Assembly: GCF_015207105.1 (NCBI RefSeq)
Contig: NZ_JADEXO010000065.1
Location: forward strand, 1 to 34,328
DNA from: a cf. Phormidesmis sp. LEGE 11477
Lineage (GTDB): Bacteria > Cyanobacteriota > Cyanobacteriia > Phormidesmidales > Phormidesmidaceae
Reading direction: 5' to 3'
Length of the DNA: 34,328 nt
In this document: one piece after another, positions 5,782 to 15,241 of the stretch
How positions within the stretch are numbered: position 1 is the first letter of the stretch
Layout: every line of letters starts with the position of its first letter
Notes under the pieces: generated by a model
Seen by the model: the letters and a program-made list of their open reading frames with translations, nothing else
What the model was told of the DNA's origin: nothing
The model's database searches: none
Translations under genes and position numbers: made by a program

Positions 5782-7503
5782 TCAACCGCTCAGCAGGGCT
5801 TCAATAAATTCATAGCTAGAAAAAGGTCGCAAATCTTCGATACCTTCCCCGGCACCGATAAAGCGAATAGGCAGGCCGAGCTGTTCGACGACGGCTAAGG
5901 CAACGCCGCCTCTAGCGGTGCCATCTAGTTTGGTGAGCACAACGCCGCTAAGCTGGGCAGCTTCGGCAAACACCTGAGCCTGCCGCAGGCCGTTCTGTCC
6001 CAAAGTCGCGTCCAAGACAAGCAGAGATTCAACGTTGGCATCGGGCGCTTTTTTATCGATGATTTTGCGAACTTTTGACAGCTCGTCCATCAGGTTCTTT
6101 TTGTTTTGCAGCCGTCCGGCGGTGTCAATTAGCAGTAGCTCAATATCGCGAGAGTTGGCCGCGCTGATAGCATCGAAGACCACTGCGGCAGGGTCGGTGT
6201 TTTTGCCGGGATTGGCGATCACCTCTACGCCACTGCGATCGCCCCAAACCTTCACCTGTTCCACAGCCGCCGCCCGAAAAGTATCCGCAGCGCCAATCAG
6301 ACACTTAAACTCTGATTTCGTTGCAATGTGAGCCAGTTTGCCAATCGTGGTCGTTTTGCCCGCGCCGTTCACGCCGGTCATCAGCCAGATGCTGAGCTTA
6401 TCTTTTTCTGGGGTAAAGGTCAGGTTGTGCTCGCCTTCGAGCGGCGCTTCTAGCATGTCGCGTAGCAGCGATTTTAGATAGCCGATTGCCTGCTCTGGCG
6501 GCAGCGTTTCTTCTTTAAGCTTAGACTGAAGCGCAGAGATAATTTTGTCAGTCGCCGCCACGCCCACGTCAGCTTGAAGCAGCAGAGCTTCGATTTCATC
6601 AACCGCTTCATCGTTCAGCGGCCCCTGCCCCACAATAGATTTGAGCTGGTTGACCAGACCTCGGCGGGTTTTATCGAGCCCTTGGCGTAATTTGTTGAGC
6701 CAGGTAATTTCTTCTACAGAGATCTGATCAGGGCGACGCCCCTGAGAAGCCAAGACCTCTGCTGACCATAAGAAGGCTTCATCTAGGTCGATATCGAGCG
6801 GAACAAATTCCTGCTCAGGCGCAGCAGGTTCAGGTTCGGGTTCTAGAATCGCTTCGGCTTGCAGACGTTCTAGTCGGGCGATGCGTTCTTGTTCAGCTTG
6901 AGCCGCCCAAAAAGGCCGAGCAGCTACAGAGTCTGCTTCGGTTTCTACTTCAGTGGCCTCGGCATCAGCGTCCTCAGTGCCAGTTACTTCCGTGCTAGCA
7001 GCGTCGGTAGCTGCTACTACAGGAGCGTCTGCTTCAGGAAAGTCAGTTTCGGTTGCTTCTGTAGAGCCTGATTCTGTAGAGCTTGGTTCCGTATCGACTG
7101 CTTCTACATCGGGCTCAGTTTCTGCGACAGGTTCAGAGACTTCAGCCGTAGAAGCTTCAACCGTAGCGGCTGCTTCAACAGGTTGAGCGGCGTCTTCAGA
7201 GGCGGTTTCTTTGAAGGCTTCGTCCTGAGTAGAGCTGTCTTCAACAGTCTCTTTTTCAGTATCTTCTGGTGCCTGAGTCTGCTCAGCTTCCGTACTTTGT
7301 GTCTCGCTTTGGGTTTGGCGAGACTGAATATTTTGATAGGCAGCCTTTGCCCAGTTTAGATAGTCTTCTGAGCTCGCAGGCGTTTCTTCCTGCTTTTCTT
7401 CAACTGGCTGCTCCGGTTCGACCTTGCTGGCGTTCTCGCTGGCGGATTCTTTGGGGTCTTTGGGCTCCTCATAGCTGCGTTTAAACCAGTTGAAAGCTGC
7501 CAT
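5782..7503 (-). CDS. ftsY: Signal recognition particle receptor FtsY
   Basis: FtsY is the membrane-associated SRP receptor GTPase that delivers ribosome-nascent chain complexes to the translocon. Of 573 residues, 1-240 form a highly acidic Glu/Thr/Ala/Ser-rich arm starting MAAFNWFKRS. Residues 262-350 are the N domain (LRQGLDKTRRGL). The G domain has G1 GVNGAGKTTT (377-386), DTFRAAA (407-413), DTAGR (460-464), TKLD (524-527) and the closing GAGEGIEDLRPF. This is longer than the E. coli protein and clearly distinct from Ffh, since no M domain is present. It is the last gene of the DUF502-nusB-ftsY operon, 47 bp after nusB. Confidence 0.97.
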   Translation of the reverse strand: MAAFNWFKRSYEEPKDPKESASENASKVEPEQPVEEKQEETPASSEDYLNWAKAAYQNIQSRQTQSETQSTEAEQTQAPEDTEKETVEDSSTQDEAFKETASEDAAQPVEAAATVEASTAEVSEPVAETEPDVEAVDTEPSSTESGSTEATETDFPEADAPVVAATDAASTEVTGTEDADAEATEVETEADSVAARPFWAAQAEQERIARLERLQAEAILEPEPEPAAPEQEFVPLDIDLDEAFLWSAEVLASQGRRPDQISVEEITWLNKLRQGLDKTRRGLVNQLKSIVGQGPLNDEAVDEIEALLLQADVGVAATDKIISALQSKLKEETLPPEQAIGYLKSLLRDMLEAPLEGEHNLTFTPEKDKLSIWLMTGVNGAGKTTTIGKLAHIATKSEFKCLIGAADTFRAAAVEQVKVWGDRSGVEVIANPGKNTDPAAVVFDAISAANSRDIELLLIDTAGRLQNKKNLMDELSKVRKIIDKKAPDANVESLLVLDATLGQNGLRQAQVFAEAAQLSGVVLTKLDGTARGGVALAVVEQLGLPIRFIGAGEGIEDLRPFSSYEFIEALLSG

Positions 7504-7550
7504 TACCCTAAACTCACCCTTGTAAAACTCACTCTATGTAACTTAACTGC

Positions 7551-8420
7551 TTATAGCTTATCAGTCGTACGGCGCAGTACCCCGTTGATAAAGCGATAGC
7601 CCTCTTCATCACTGTAGCGTTTGGCCATTTCTATCGCTTCATCAATCGCAACTTTTTTGGGCACATCCATATGGACGATTTCGATCATGGCGAGCCGCAA
7701 AATGTCTCTATCGACACGAGCTAGGCGGCGGATGCTCCACTTTTCCATAGCATCGTTTAGCTGAGCGTCGATCGCTTCTTGGTAGCGAATCCAGCTGGCT
7801 GTCAGTTCACAGGCGTAGCTACGGATCTCATCGCGGCTCAGCAAGGCCGCAAGCTGCTCAGGATCTAAAGTGGTTCTGATCTTTGCAATTGTGACTTTGG
7901 CGGTGACGATCGCGCTTTGAAGTTGCGATCGCACTGCTTCAATATCAGCGACCTTTTGCTCATGATCGATCAGCAACCGATCGGCAGATTCTACACTTTT
8001 GGCAGCAGATTCTAGCGATTGACGCACCGTCGTCATCTCCTTACTGTTCTGCTGAGCAAACAGCAGCAGCTCCAATTTTTCTCCTATTTGGTTGATAGCT
8101 GTCTTGAGCAGGGGAATAGCCGGCTGTATGCGCGATACTCCAGAGGAGTGGCCCTGCCATCGCACCGCTTTAGAATCGACTGTGCGCGTTTCACTTTCTA
8201 GAATCAGCCTTTCACCACGCTGCAATTCACCTTCAGCGGACTCTATCCCCTCTCTGGCATCCGCGCCTAGAGCCGTCAGCGCCTTGAGCAGCAATCCATC
8301 TATCTGCTTTTTAGAGTAATCAGCCGCAGGTCTGATCGAAGTCTGTCTTTTAGAGAGATTATCAGCGAGCTGGCTAACGCCTAGAAGGGCCAGTTCACGA
8401 GCGATAGAGCGCGCTTTCAT
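7551..8420 (-). CDS. nusB: Transcription antitermination factor NusB with extended middle region
   Basis: NusB joins NusE/S10 on boxA RNA to keep polymerase elongating through rRNA operons. The C-terminal third is diagnostic: WSIRRLARVDRDILRLAMIE, then VPKKVAIDEAIEMAKRY, then YRFINGVLRRT. The N-terminal MKARSIARELALLGVSQL is the first NusB helix. Between them lies about 170 residues of mostly charged helix, giving 289 residues against about 140 in E. coli and, as I recall, a little over 200 in other cyanobacteria. The extra part includes an EGELQRGERLILESETR segment and a coiled-coil-like SAAKSVESADRLLIDHEQ stretch. It sits mid-operon between DUF502 and ftsY. Confidence 0.92.
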   Translation of the reverse strand: MKARSIARELALLGVSQLADNLSKRQTSIRPAADYSKKQIDGLLLKALTALGADAREGIESAEGELQRGERLILESETRTVDSKAVRWQGHSSGVSRIQPAIPLLKTAINQIGEKLELLLFAQQNSKEMTTVRQSLESAAKSVESADRLLIDHEQKVADIEAVRSQLQSAIVTAKVTIAKIRTTLDPEQLAALLSRDEIRSYACELTASWIRYQEAIDAQLNDAMEKWSIRRLARVDRDILRLAMIEIVHMDVPKKVAIDEAIEMAKRYSDEEGYRFINGVLRRTTDKL

Positions 8421-8558
8421 TCCGTACCGTCAAACTTGAAGTTCAGCTATTCTATCAGCCTTTCTCTGAATGCCTAGCTTCTCTATAGCTGGGGAATGCC
8501 TAGTATAGATGCGCGCAAAGCCTCTAAATAACTGCTCAGCTAATATCCGCACTTAGCC

Positions 8559-9311
8559 CTAGTTGTCTTCGGGCATCGCGTTTAGAGGTTGATGCGGCTG
8601 AGCCATGACGCTTTCAGCCGGTAGCGATGAAGGAGTACTTGCAGGCAGCGTCTGGGTCTGGTCGTTGTTTAGCCGACTCGCTGGGATTTCGGCAGCTAGA
8701 TTTGGGCCAACGATGCCACCAGAGAGTAAAACTTTGAAGGCCTCTTCCACGGAAATAGATAGATTGAGAATGTCGTCTTCTGATACGACAGCATACCAGC
8801 CGCTAGTAGGATTAGGCGTGGTGGGGATAAAGACGCTCAGCATTTTACCAGGCGTATCGGTAACAGCGGCCCCAGTCACAAATGCGATCGCCCACAGGCC
8901 ACGACGAGGATATTCGATTAGCACGACCCGGCGAAACCGACTCTTAGAATCTTGAAAGATAGTCTGCAAAAGCTGCTGAATAGTCTTATAAACCGAACCT
9001 GCCAGCGGAATCGACTGCACAATCCGCTCGCCTAAATCCAGCAGCCAGCGACCAGCAAAGTTTCTAGCCATCAGGCCAATTAGCAAAATTGCCAGCAAAG
9101 GCACCGAAAAGCCGACGACCAGATTGATTAGATACCCTACAAAAGGATTTAGCTCGGTAAAAGGATTCAGCCGATTGGGAACGCGAGTAAGAAAGCGAAC
9201 TACCCAGGTGGCAACATTGATCGTCAGCCAAATCGTAGTCGCCAGCGGAATGATAACGACTAACCCCGCGATCAAGTCATTTTTGATGTCTTGCTTGAAT
9301 TTTTGCAGCAC
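8559..9311 (-). CDS. DUF502 family membrane protein
   Basis: The 250-residue protein has two N-terminal transmembrane segments: LIAGLVVIIPLATTIWLTI (about 13-31) and the stretch from VGYLINLVVGF to LAILLIGLMA (about 58-83). These are followed by the DUF502 signature IPLAGSVYKTIQQLLQTI and a soluble beta-rich domain with GAAVTDTPGKMLSVFIPTTPNP. The last 40 residues are Pro/Gln/Ser-rich and variable. Function is unknown. In cyanobacteria this gene commonly precedes nusB and ftsY, as here, with 138 bp to nusB, which suggests cotranscription. Confidence 0.9.
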   Translation of the reverse strand: MLQKFKQDIKNDLIAGLVVIIPLATTIWLTINVATWVVRFLTRVPNRLNPFTELNPFVGYLINLVVGFSVPLLAILLIGLMARNFAGRWLLDLGERIVQSIPLAGSVYKTIQQLLQTIFQDSKSRFRRVVLIEYPRRGLWAIAFVTGAAVTDTPGKMLSVFIPTTPNPTSGWYAVVSEDDILNLSISVEEAFKVLLSGGIVGPNLAAEIPASRLNNDQTQTLPASTPSSLPAESVMAQPHQPLNAMPEDN

Positions 9312-9386
9312 AGCTCACCTGATCTGCCAGCACACACTGGCCAGTATATACACACTTTAAACAATTCTTTGCATCTCGGCTTTTAT

Positions 9387-9428
9387 CTATGCCTTGAGTT
9401 CTATACCTTAAGTTCTATGCCCTGAGTT
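9387..9428. repeat. 14-bp tandem repeat, three degenerate copies
   Basis: CTATGCCTTGAGTT (9387), CTATACCTTAAGTT (9401) and CTATGCCCTGAGTT (9415) follow one another exactly 14 bp apart in the gap between mgtE and the DUF502 gene. No stop codons or promoter boxes depend on them. Confidence 0.8.
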
Positions 9429-9571
9429 CTGCACGCTGAAATCTTTCACCTGAGCGCTGGGCTAGAAGCAAAGCTGACCATATCAGAACATATTTTGTGT
9501 TGAATCTCTCACATCTGTAGAAACTATATCAAATTGGCTAGGTCATGTTTGATACCGAGCAACGGTATCGA

Positions 9572-10990
9572 CTAGAGCCGCAGAATGTAGCGAGCTAGGT
9601 TGAGATAGATCAAAACCCCTAGAACATCGACTACGGTGGTAATAAAAGGTGCCGACATCAGCGCTGGATCCAACCCTAGCGACTGAAATAAGAAGGGCAG
9701 CGCGGCCCCCGCACTAGAAGCCAACACTGAGATACCAATCAGTGAGATGCCCACCGTCAAAGCAATAGGTAGGTGGGAGAGCTCTGCGCCCTGAAGCACA
9801 TAGGCCCACCCAGTCACGACGATAGCTAGCATTAGGCCCAAAAAGGCACCCGCCACCGCTTCGCGGCGGATGACAGTGACCGCGTCTTTAATTTTCAGCT
9901 CGTCGGTATTCAATCCCCGAATCACAACCGTAGAAGACTGCGCGCCCACATTGCCGCCAGTGCCGATTAGCAGCGGAATAAAGGCAGCTAGTGCTACCAC
10001 CTTTTGCAAGATATCCTGCTGAGACTGAATCACCGCAGCGGTGACCGTATTCGTAATCAATAAAACAGATAGCCAAACGACTCGCTTACGCGCCACGTCT
10101 AGCAGATTGCTTTGAAAGTAGTTATCTCCTCCCGATTGGACACCACCTAGGGTATAGATATCTTCAGTGGCTTCTTCTTCTAGAATATCGATCACGTCAT
10201 CTACGGTGATGATCCCTACCAGTCTATTTTCTGTATCCACCACAGGAACAGCTAGAAAGTCGTAGCGCTGAATTATCCGGGCAACCTCTTCTTGGTCAGC
10301 GCTGGTCTGCACAGAAACCACTTCACGAGTCATGATTTCGCCAATGGTCTGTTCAGCACCGCCTACGACGAGCTGGCGCAGCGATAGGATACCGGTTAAC
10401 TGGCGAGCAAAATTAGTGACAAAGACGTAGTAGACCATTTCGCTGAGTTCGGCCTGAGCCCTGATGTGATCGAGCGCTCTACCCACCGTCCAATTTTCTT
10501 TGAGCGCTACGTACTCTGGCGTCATAATCCGGCCAGCGGTCTGGGCTTCGTAGCCAAGCAGTAGGGCAGTGGACTGGCGCTCTTGCAAGCTAAGCTGTTC
10601 GAGCAGGCGACGCACGACTTTAGCAGGCAGCTCATCAAACAGCCGGGCGCGATCGTCAGGCGACATCTTATCAACGATGTCGATCAGATCTTGACGTTTG
10701 AATTCTTCGATCAAGGACTGCTGAACAGAGGAGTCGAGGTTCTCGTAGACTTCGATCGCCTCATCTTTAGAGAGCAGGCGAAAGGCGATCGCCTGCATAG
10801 TGTCGGGCAATCCCTCAATAGCTTCGGCGATATCGGCTGGCTGCACAGGCACCAGCAAGGCTTTGGCCCCTCGGAAGTTATCCTGCTCTAGAAGCACCTG
10901 AAGCTGTGATCGCACCAACTCCCTTAGTTCGTGTCGTGATGGTTCTCTAGAGGCTGGCTGAGCACTGGTGGTCGTATTGCTATTGGGCAC
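9572..10990 (-). CDS. mgtE: Magnesium transporter MgtE
   Basis: MgtE is a dimeric, Mg2+-gated channel for magnesium uptake across the plasma membrane. The 472-residue chain has the cytosolic N domain (about 20-140, LSKDEAIEVYENLDSSVQ), a CBS pair (MTPEYVALKE... and MTREVVSVQT..., closing with VDDVIDILEEEATEDI), the plug helix, and five C-terminal membrane helices. The signature GTGGNVGAQSSTVVIRGLNT is present. The start is GTG at 10990; CGGAGGAG lies 12 bases upstream, a long but usable spacing, and no ATG is close. It is monocistronic. A CTAG/TA simple repeat lies about 90 bp upstream. Confidence 0.95.
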   Translation of the reverse strand: MPNSNTTTSAQPASREPSRHELRELVRSQLQVLLEQDNFRGAKALLVPVQPADIAEAIEGLPDTMQAIAFRLLSKDEAIEVYENLDSSVQQSLIEEFKRQDLIDIVDKMSPDDRARLFDELPAKVVRRLLEQLSLQERQSTALLLGYEAQTAGRIMTPEYVALKENWTVGRALDHIRAQAELSEMVYYVFVTNFARQLTGILSLRQLVVGGAEQTIGEIMTREVVSVQTSADQEEVARIIQRYDFLAVPVVDTENRLVGIITVDDVIDILEEEATEDIYTLGGVQSGGDNYFQSNLLDVARKRVVWLSVLLITNTVTAAVIQSQQDILQKVVALAAFIPLLIGTGGNVGAQSSTVVIRGLNTDELKIKDAVTVIRREAVAGAFLGLMLAIVVTGWAYVLQGAELSHLPIALTVGISLIGISVLASSAGAALPFLFQSLGLDPALMSAPFITTVVDVLGVLIYLNLARYILRL

Positions 10991-11081
10991 AAGTTAGCTC
11001 TTCTCCTCCGTAACGCACTACTTATATGGGATGGCGGCTGTAGGGCAAAGTGGTCTGCTAGCGATGCGGATGCATCCAGCA

Positions 11082-11108
11082 CTAGCTAGCTAGCTAGCTA
11101 TATATATG
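11082..11108. repeat. (CTAG)n-(TA)n simple sequence repeat upstream of mgtE
   Basis: Four perfect CTAG units at 11082-11097 run into CTA and then alternating TA to about 11107. The block is self-complementary. The palindrome GGATGCATCC lies just beside it at 11068-11077. It is on the promoter side of mgtE. Confidence 0.8.
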
Positions 11109-11333
11109 TATGGATATGGCCCTACTGCTTTAGTAACTGTTATAGCGCTCCGCCATCAGGCTCTGTCACAACGCTCTATAGTCTACTGTCGCAGCGCCAA
11201 CCTTAGGAAATTTCAGACCTTTTCCTCGCCAAAAATCCATCAGCAAGCAAAGCAGCCGAAGAAATGACTCTGCTCTAAAACGACTCTGCGCTTAATTCCC
11301 GTTTCATCGCAGCTCGCTCTATCGCAGTCACCC

Positions 11334-12554
11334 TTAGCTTGCAGTACTCTGCTTGAAGCCACTCTTTTTACAGATTCTTCTTTGGTAGTTGACAGATGCC
11401 TCCCAGAGTTGAGTAGATTCTTCAGCCACAAGCTGCTTGGGCTGAGTAGTGTTTAGGAAAGTACAGTCGCGTCCCTGCAGCTTAGCGCTGTATAGCGCGT
11501 CGTCTGCACATCTGATCAAATCTTCGTAGGCACAGTGCTCTAGCTGAGCAGGCCGCAGGGTAGAAATGCCAATACTCAAGCTGAGAAATGGCTTGATCAA
11601 AGAACCTTTATGCGGAATTTGGGCCTTAGCAATCTCTTCTTGAATCGCCAGAGCCACTTTTCGCGCTCCCTCTGCATCGGTGTTAGGCAGCAAGACAGCA
11701 AACTCTTCACCGCCATAGCGAGCGACCCGAGCCACCTGATCATTATATCGACGCGCCCCCCGCTGCAGGGCTGCCGCCACCGTTTGCAAGCAGGCATCCC
11801 CAGCCACATGACCATAGGTATCGTTGTAGCCCTTAAAGTAGTCGATGTCACAAAACAACAGTGAAATCCGCTGTCCTTTTTCTCTTGCTTCTTCCCAGCG
11901 GGCTGAAATATTTTGATTGAAGCCACGCCGATTGGATACCTGCGTTAATCCATCGACAAAAGCCAACTGCTGTAGCGTCTGATTCTCCTGAGTCAGTGAA
12001 GCTTTGAGCTCTTCTTGCTGCTCTAGAACGCGACTGTATTCTCCAATTCGTTTGGTCAAATCAAGCTGATCTGCCTGTAGCCGGCGCACTAGCTGAGCCG
12101 TAGAAAGATGGTGCTTTAGCCTCAGCCAGCAGTCCTCTGAGGTTACCGGCAACTGCAGGTAGTCGTTGCCACCACAGCGCAGCGCCTCACTCCTTTCTTG
12201 GTCACTGTCTCTAGAGCCGACGAAAACAATCGGTAGGTGCTGTGCGATCGCCTGCCGACGGAGTTCCTGACAAAGGTAATACCCCTGTTCACCTGCTGTT
12301 TGCAAACTAATTAGCAATAGATCGGGCGTTTGTTCAGTGGTGGCATCGACAATCTGATCGAGCCATCTTTTGATGCTAACCTGACAGCCTTTATTAGTAA
12401 GCGTTTGTAAAATCAGATCGAATTGATCAGTTGAGTGAGATTGATTGCTTGTATATCTGACATCTGAAGAGTTAGGCCAGTACCAAGCAACAACATTTGT
12501 TATAGCTCTTGGCATTTTTTTATAAGTCATAGTGAAAGATGATGCGGCGGTCAT
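11334..12554 (-). CDS. Diguanylate cyclase with degenerate receiver domain
   Basis: The 406-residue protein has a receiver-like domain (about 45-150), a coiled-coil linker (about 155-198), and a GGDEF domain (about 200-370) with LFCDIDYFKGYNDTYGH and an intact GGEEF at 281-285. GGEEF domains make cyclic di-GMP from two GTP. In the receiver the phospho-acceptor position (PDLLLIS) is Ser83 and the switch Lys position (DYLQLP) is Leu135, so normal phosphorylation is unlikely. The product-inhibition RxxD is not at its usual place five residues before GGEEF; an R-Y-N-D lies three residues too early. The first Met is not certain, as residues 9 and 14 are alternatives. The gene is monocistronic. Confidence 0.9.
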   Translation of the reverse strand: MTAASSFTMTYKKMPRAITNVVAWYWPNSSDVRYTSNQSHSTDQFDLILQTLTNKGCQVSIKRWLDQIVDATTEQTPDLLLISLQTAGEQGYYLCQELRRQAIAQHLPIVFVGSRDSDQERSEALRCGGNDYLQLPVTSEDCWLRLKHHLSTAQLVRRLQADQLDLTKRIGEYSRVLEQQEELKASLTQENQTLQQLAFVDGLTQVSNRRGFNQNISARWEEAREKGQRISLLFCDIDYFKGYNDTYGHVAGDACLQTVAAALQRGARRYNDQVARVARYGGEEFAVLLPNTDAEGARKVALAIQEEIAKAQIPHKGSLIKPFLSLSIGISTLRPAQLEHCAYEDLIRCADDALYSAKLQGRDCTFLNTTQPKQLVAEESTQLWEASVNYQRRICKKSGFKQSTAS

Positions 12555-12909
12555 CTAGATGAAATATGAGTAAAAGCACGCATTTCGTACGAAGCAATAC
12601 CTTTCATGCAAATGTAACAGTTAGCCTTGATACTTGTTGTCCGTAGAAACACGATTGACCGACACCAATAGTCAGTATTTATGCGTCTAACAGATTCGGT
12701 TTCACTTCCTGAAATGGCTCAAACCTATATAAAATCCACGAAAAAGGTAGACTTCATCATTTACAAAAGTTAATTACAACCAGGATTTATCCGCCGCTAC
12801 ATGGCCTAATTGAACAAAGCTTATACATATTTCTACTGACCGCTCTGTGGTATCACTTCCGATTTTCACTCAAGACCTATTATTGCCATCCGTCATCTGG
12901 CGGATTTAT
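12555..12909. other. Gene-free 355-bp gap between two minus-strand genes
   Basis: The stretch is AT-rich and holds the upstream region of the diguanylate cyclase gene and the downstream region of the peptidase gene. A short ATCCG/CGGAT hairpin lies near 12888-12905 but has no T tract. I see no gene, RNA or clear terminator. Confidence 0.5.
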
Positions 12910-15057
12910 CTACGAAACAAGTCCTCGATGGCGCAATAGGGCTTGAGTGCTAGGTTCTCTTCCTCTAAAAGATTTAAACACTTCCATCGGATGACGACTG
13001 CCGCCCAATGACAAAACGGTGTCTCTAAATTTGCGGCCAATGGTGGCGACTTTTGCCTTGTTTTCTAGGCCAGCTTCTTCAAAGGCAGAGAAAGCATCAG
13101 CGCTGAGCACTTCGGCCCAGAAGTAGCTGTAGTAGCCCGCTGCATATCCTCCCGCAAAAATATGCCCGAAGCTACATAGCGCGGCATCTTCAGACAGCGG
13201 TGGCATGATGGTCGTCTTTTTAGCGATGCGATCGCGCACCTGCCAAACCGACTCGTCTCCATCTTTCCTATAGTCAGCATGCAGCGCCATATCGACCCAG
13301 CCAAAATTAACCTGACGCAAAATTGCATTACCCGTCATAAAGTGACGGGCCGCTAGCAGCTTTTGATAGTCGGCCTCAGGCAGCGGCTCTCCCGTTTCAT
13401 AATGCTGTGCCATACCGAAAAGGGTTTCGCGCTCATAGCACCAGTTCTCCATAAACTGGCTAGGCAGCTCTACCGCATCCCATTCCACGTTGTTGATGCC
13501 AGCCGCACCTGCGTAATCCACGCTAGTGAGCATATGCTGTAGGCCATGGCCAAACTCGTGAAAGAGCGTCTCTACTTCGCGGAAAGTCATGAGGCTAGGC
13601 TTACCGTCTACTGGCGGAGACTGGTTGCACACCAGATAGGCAACAGGCAGGCGAACCTGAGACTGGTTATTCTCAGTCACTTTTGCCCTGACGATGCATT
13701 CATCCATCCAGGCACCACCACGTTTTTCTGCGGGTCGACTATATGGGTCTAGATAGAAATGAGCGATTGTTTCTTGGGTGGTACTATCGCTCACCTGAAA
13801 ATAGCGAACGTCTGGGTGCCAGACAGGGGCACTGCCGTCATCGGCTGAAATTGTGATATTGAATAGGCGCTCAGCTAAGCCGAACAGCCCTTGCAAAACG
13901 TTAGGCAGCGAAAAGTAAGGACGTAGGGCTTCATCGTTGAGATCAAACTGTTCTTCTCTCATGCGCTCCATCCAGAAAGGCACATCCCACTGTTTGAGTT
14001 CAGTGAAGTCAGCCGCATGCGCCTGAGCAAATGTCTTAATTGCTTCTAGTTCTTGTCGGGCAGCGCTGTAGCTAGCAGATCTGAGCTCTTCCATCAGGTC
14101 TTCTACCGCTGAGACTGAAGGTGCCATTTTGCGGGCTAGGCTTAGTTCCGCGTAGTTGCTAAAGCCTAATAGTTCTGCCTGCTGCTGGCGCAGATCTAAG
14201 ATCTGTTCGATCAAAGGGGCATTATCTAAGTCTCCAGCCGAGGCCCGAGTGATAAAGGCCCGGTAGAGCTGCTCTCTTAAGTCGCGACGCTGGCTGTGGC
14301 GCAAAAAAGGAATATAGCTGGGCATATCGAGCGTGATCCGCCAGGGGCCGCTCTGGGCGATCACACCTTCCTCACCCGCATCCCTAGCTGCCTGCGCTGC
14401 TAAGCTCAATAGACTAGACGGCAGTCCAGCAATCTCTTCTTTTTGGCTCAGCGTCAGACTAAAAGCCTTGGTAGCGTCTAAAACATGGTTAGAAAACTGG
14501 GTAGACAGTTCTGCTAACGACTGCTGAATCTGATTAAATTTTTCTTTGCGCTCTCCTGAAAGACCAACGCCCGAAAGTTCCGCGTCGCGTAGGGCAGATT
14601 CGATAATGCGCTGCTGAGCAGGTGCCAACGATTTACCCGCCGCGCTCGCTCGAAGCTGCTTGAGAGCATCGTATATGGGTCGACTCTGACTTAGCTGGTT
14701 CGAGAACTGCACCAAAGCCGGTTGAACGCTTTCGTAGGCCGTCCGCAGTTCTGGGCTATTTTTTACGCCCATCAAGTGACCGATGATGCCCCAGCTCCAG
14801 CCTAGCTTTTCGGTAATGACATTCAGCGGCTCAACCAGGGTCTCCCAGGTTGGTGTAGCCGGACTGGATTTGGCTAAGTTTGCCGCAATATCTGCCTCGA
14901 TAGCAGCTAGCGAGGCGCGAAGCGATGTCAGTAGCTGCTCAATGCCTGGAACCACGTGCTGAGGCTCTATGTCATTGAAAGGAGGCAATCCTTTACCGAT
15001 TAATAAAGGATTGCTAGAAACCGCTGACGACAGTTTTTCGGGGGCTGACACACTCAT
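12910..15057 (-). CDS. M3 family zinc oligopeptidase (oligopeptidase A type)
   Basis: The 715-residue cytosolic metallopeptidase degrades short peptides, including cleaved signal peptides in E. coli (PrlC/OpdA). The zinc site HEFGH lies at 500-504 in TLFHEFGHGLQHML, and the third ligand is Glu530 in AVELPSQFMENW. Other family blocks are LLGFSNYAELSLARKMA, HFYLDPYSRPAEKRGGAW and FSHIF-like SFGHIFAGGYAAGYYSY near the C-terminus. Length matches OpdA. The start has AAGG six bases upstream and matches the family N-terminus (NPLLIGKGLPPFNDI). No signal peptide. The gene is monocistronic. Confidence 0.95.
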   Translation of the reverse strand: MSVSAPEKLSSAVSSNPLLIGKGLPPFNDIEPQHVVPGIEQLLTSLRASLAAIEADIAANLAKSSPATPTWETLVEPLNVITEKLGWSWGIIGHLMGVKNSPELRTAYESVQPALVQFSNQLSQSRPIYDALKQLRASAAGKSLAPAQQRIIESALRDAELSGVGLSGERKEKFNQIQQSLAELSTQFSNHVLDATKAFSLTLSQKEEIAGLPSSLLSLAAQAARDAGEEGVIAQSGPWRITLDMPSYIPFLRHSQRRDLREQLYRAFITRASAGDLDNAPLIEQILDLRQQQAELLGFSNYAELSLARKMAPSVSAVEDLMEELRSASYSAARQELEAIKTFAQAHAADFTELKQWDVPFWMERMREEQFDLNDEALRPYFSLPNVLQGLFGLAERLFNITISADDGSAPVWHPDVRYFQVSDSTTQETIAHFYLDPYSRPAEKRGGAWMDECIVRAKVTENNQSQVRLPVAYLVCNQSPPVDGKPSLMTFREVETLFHEFGHGLQHMLTSVDYAGAAGINNVEWDAVELPSQFMENWCYERETLFGMAQHYETGEPLPEADYQKLLAARHFMTGNAILRQVNFGWVDMALHADYRKDGDESVWQVRDRIAKKTTIMPPLSEDAALCSFGHIFAGGYAAGYYSYFWAEVLSADAFSAFEEAGLENKAKVATIGRKFRDTVLSLGGSRHPMEVFKSFRGREPSTQALLRHRGLVS

Positions 15058-15241
15058 AAATAACCTTATAAAACCTAGAATAGGCAGATAAACAACAAGT
15101 GGGACTCATAGCCGTTATGAGTTCTATCTTTAGCATACTCGCGCAGTCAATCGTTGAATTATGCGCTAGCCACTTGTGTGTCCGATGGTAACGCAGGCGA
15201 CAATGCTACTGCCCGCAGGAAGCACTATGACCCCAGAAGCG

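Noticed and set aside
6953-7186. Ser/Ala/Val-rich plus-strand frame opposite the ftsY acidic arm
   Set aside because: It is the antisense of a repetitive Glu/Ala/Thr-coding region, which produces long open frames by composition.
10991-11239. M-box magnesium riboswitch upstream of mgtE
   Set aside because: No M-box consensus or nested stems are seen; only a simple repeat and a small palindrome are present.
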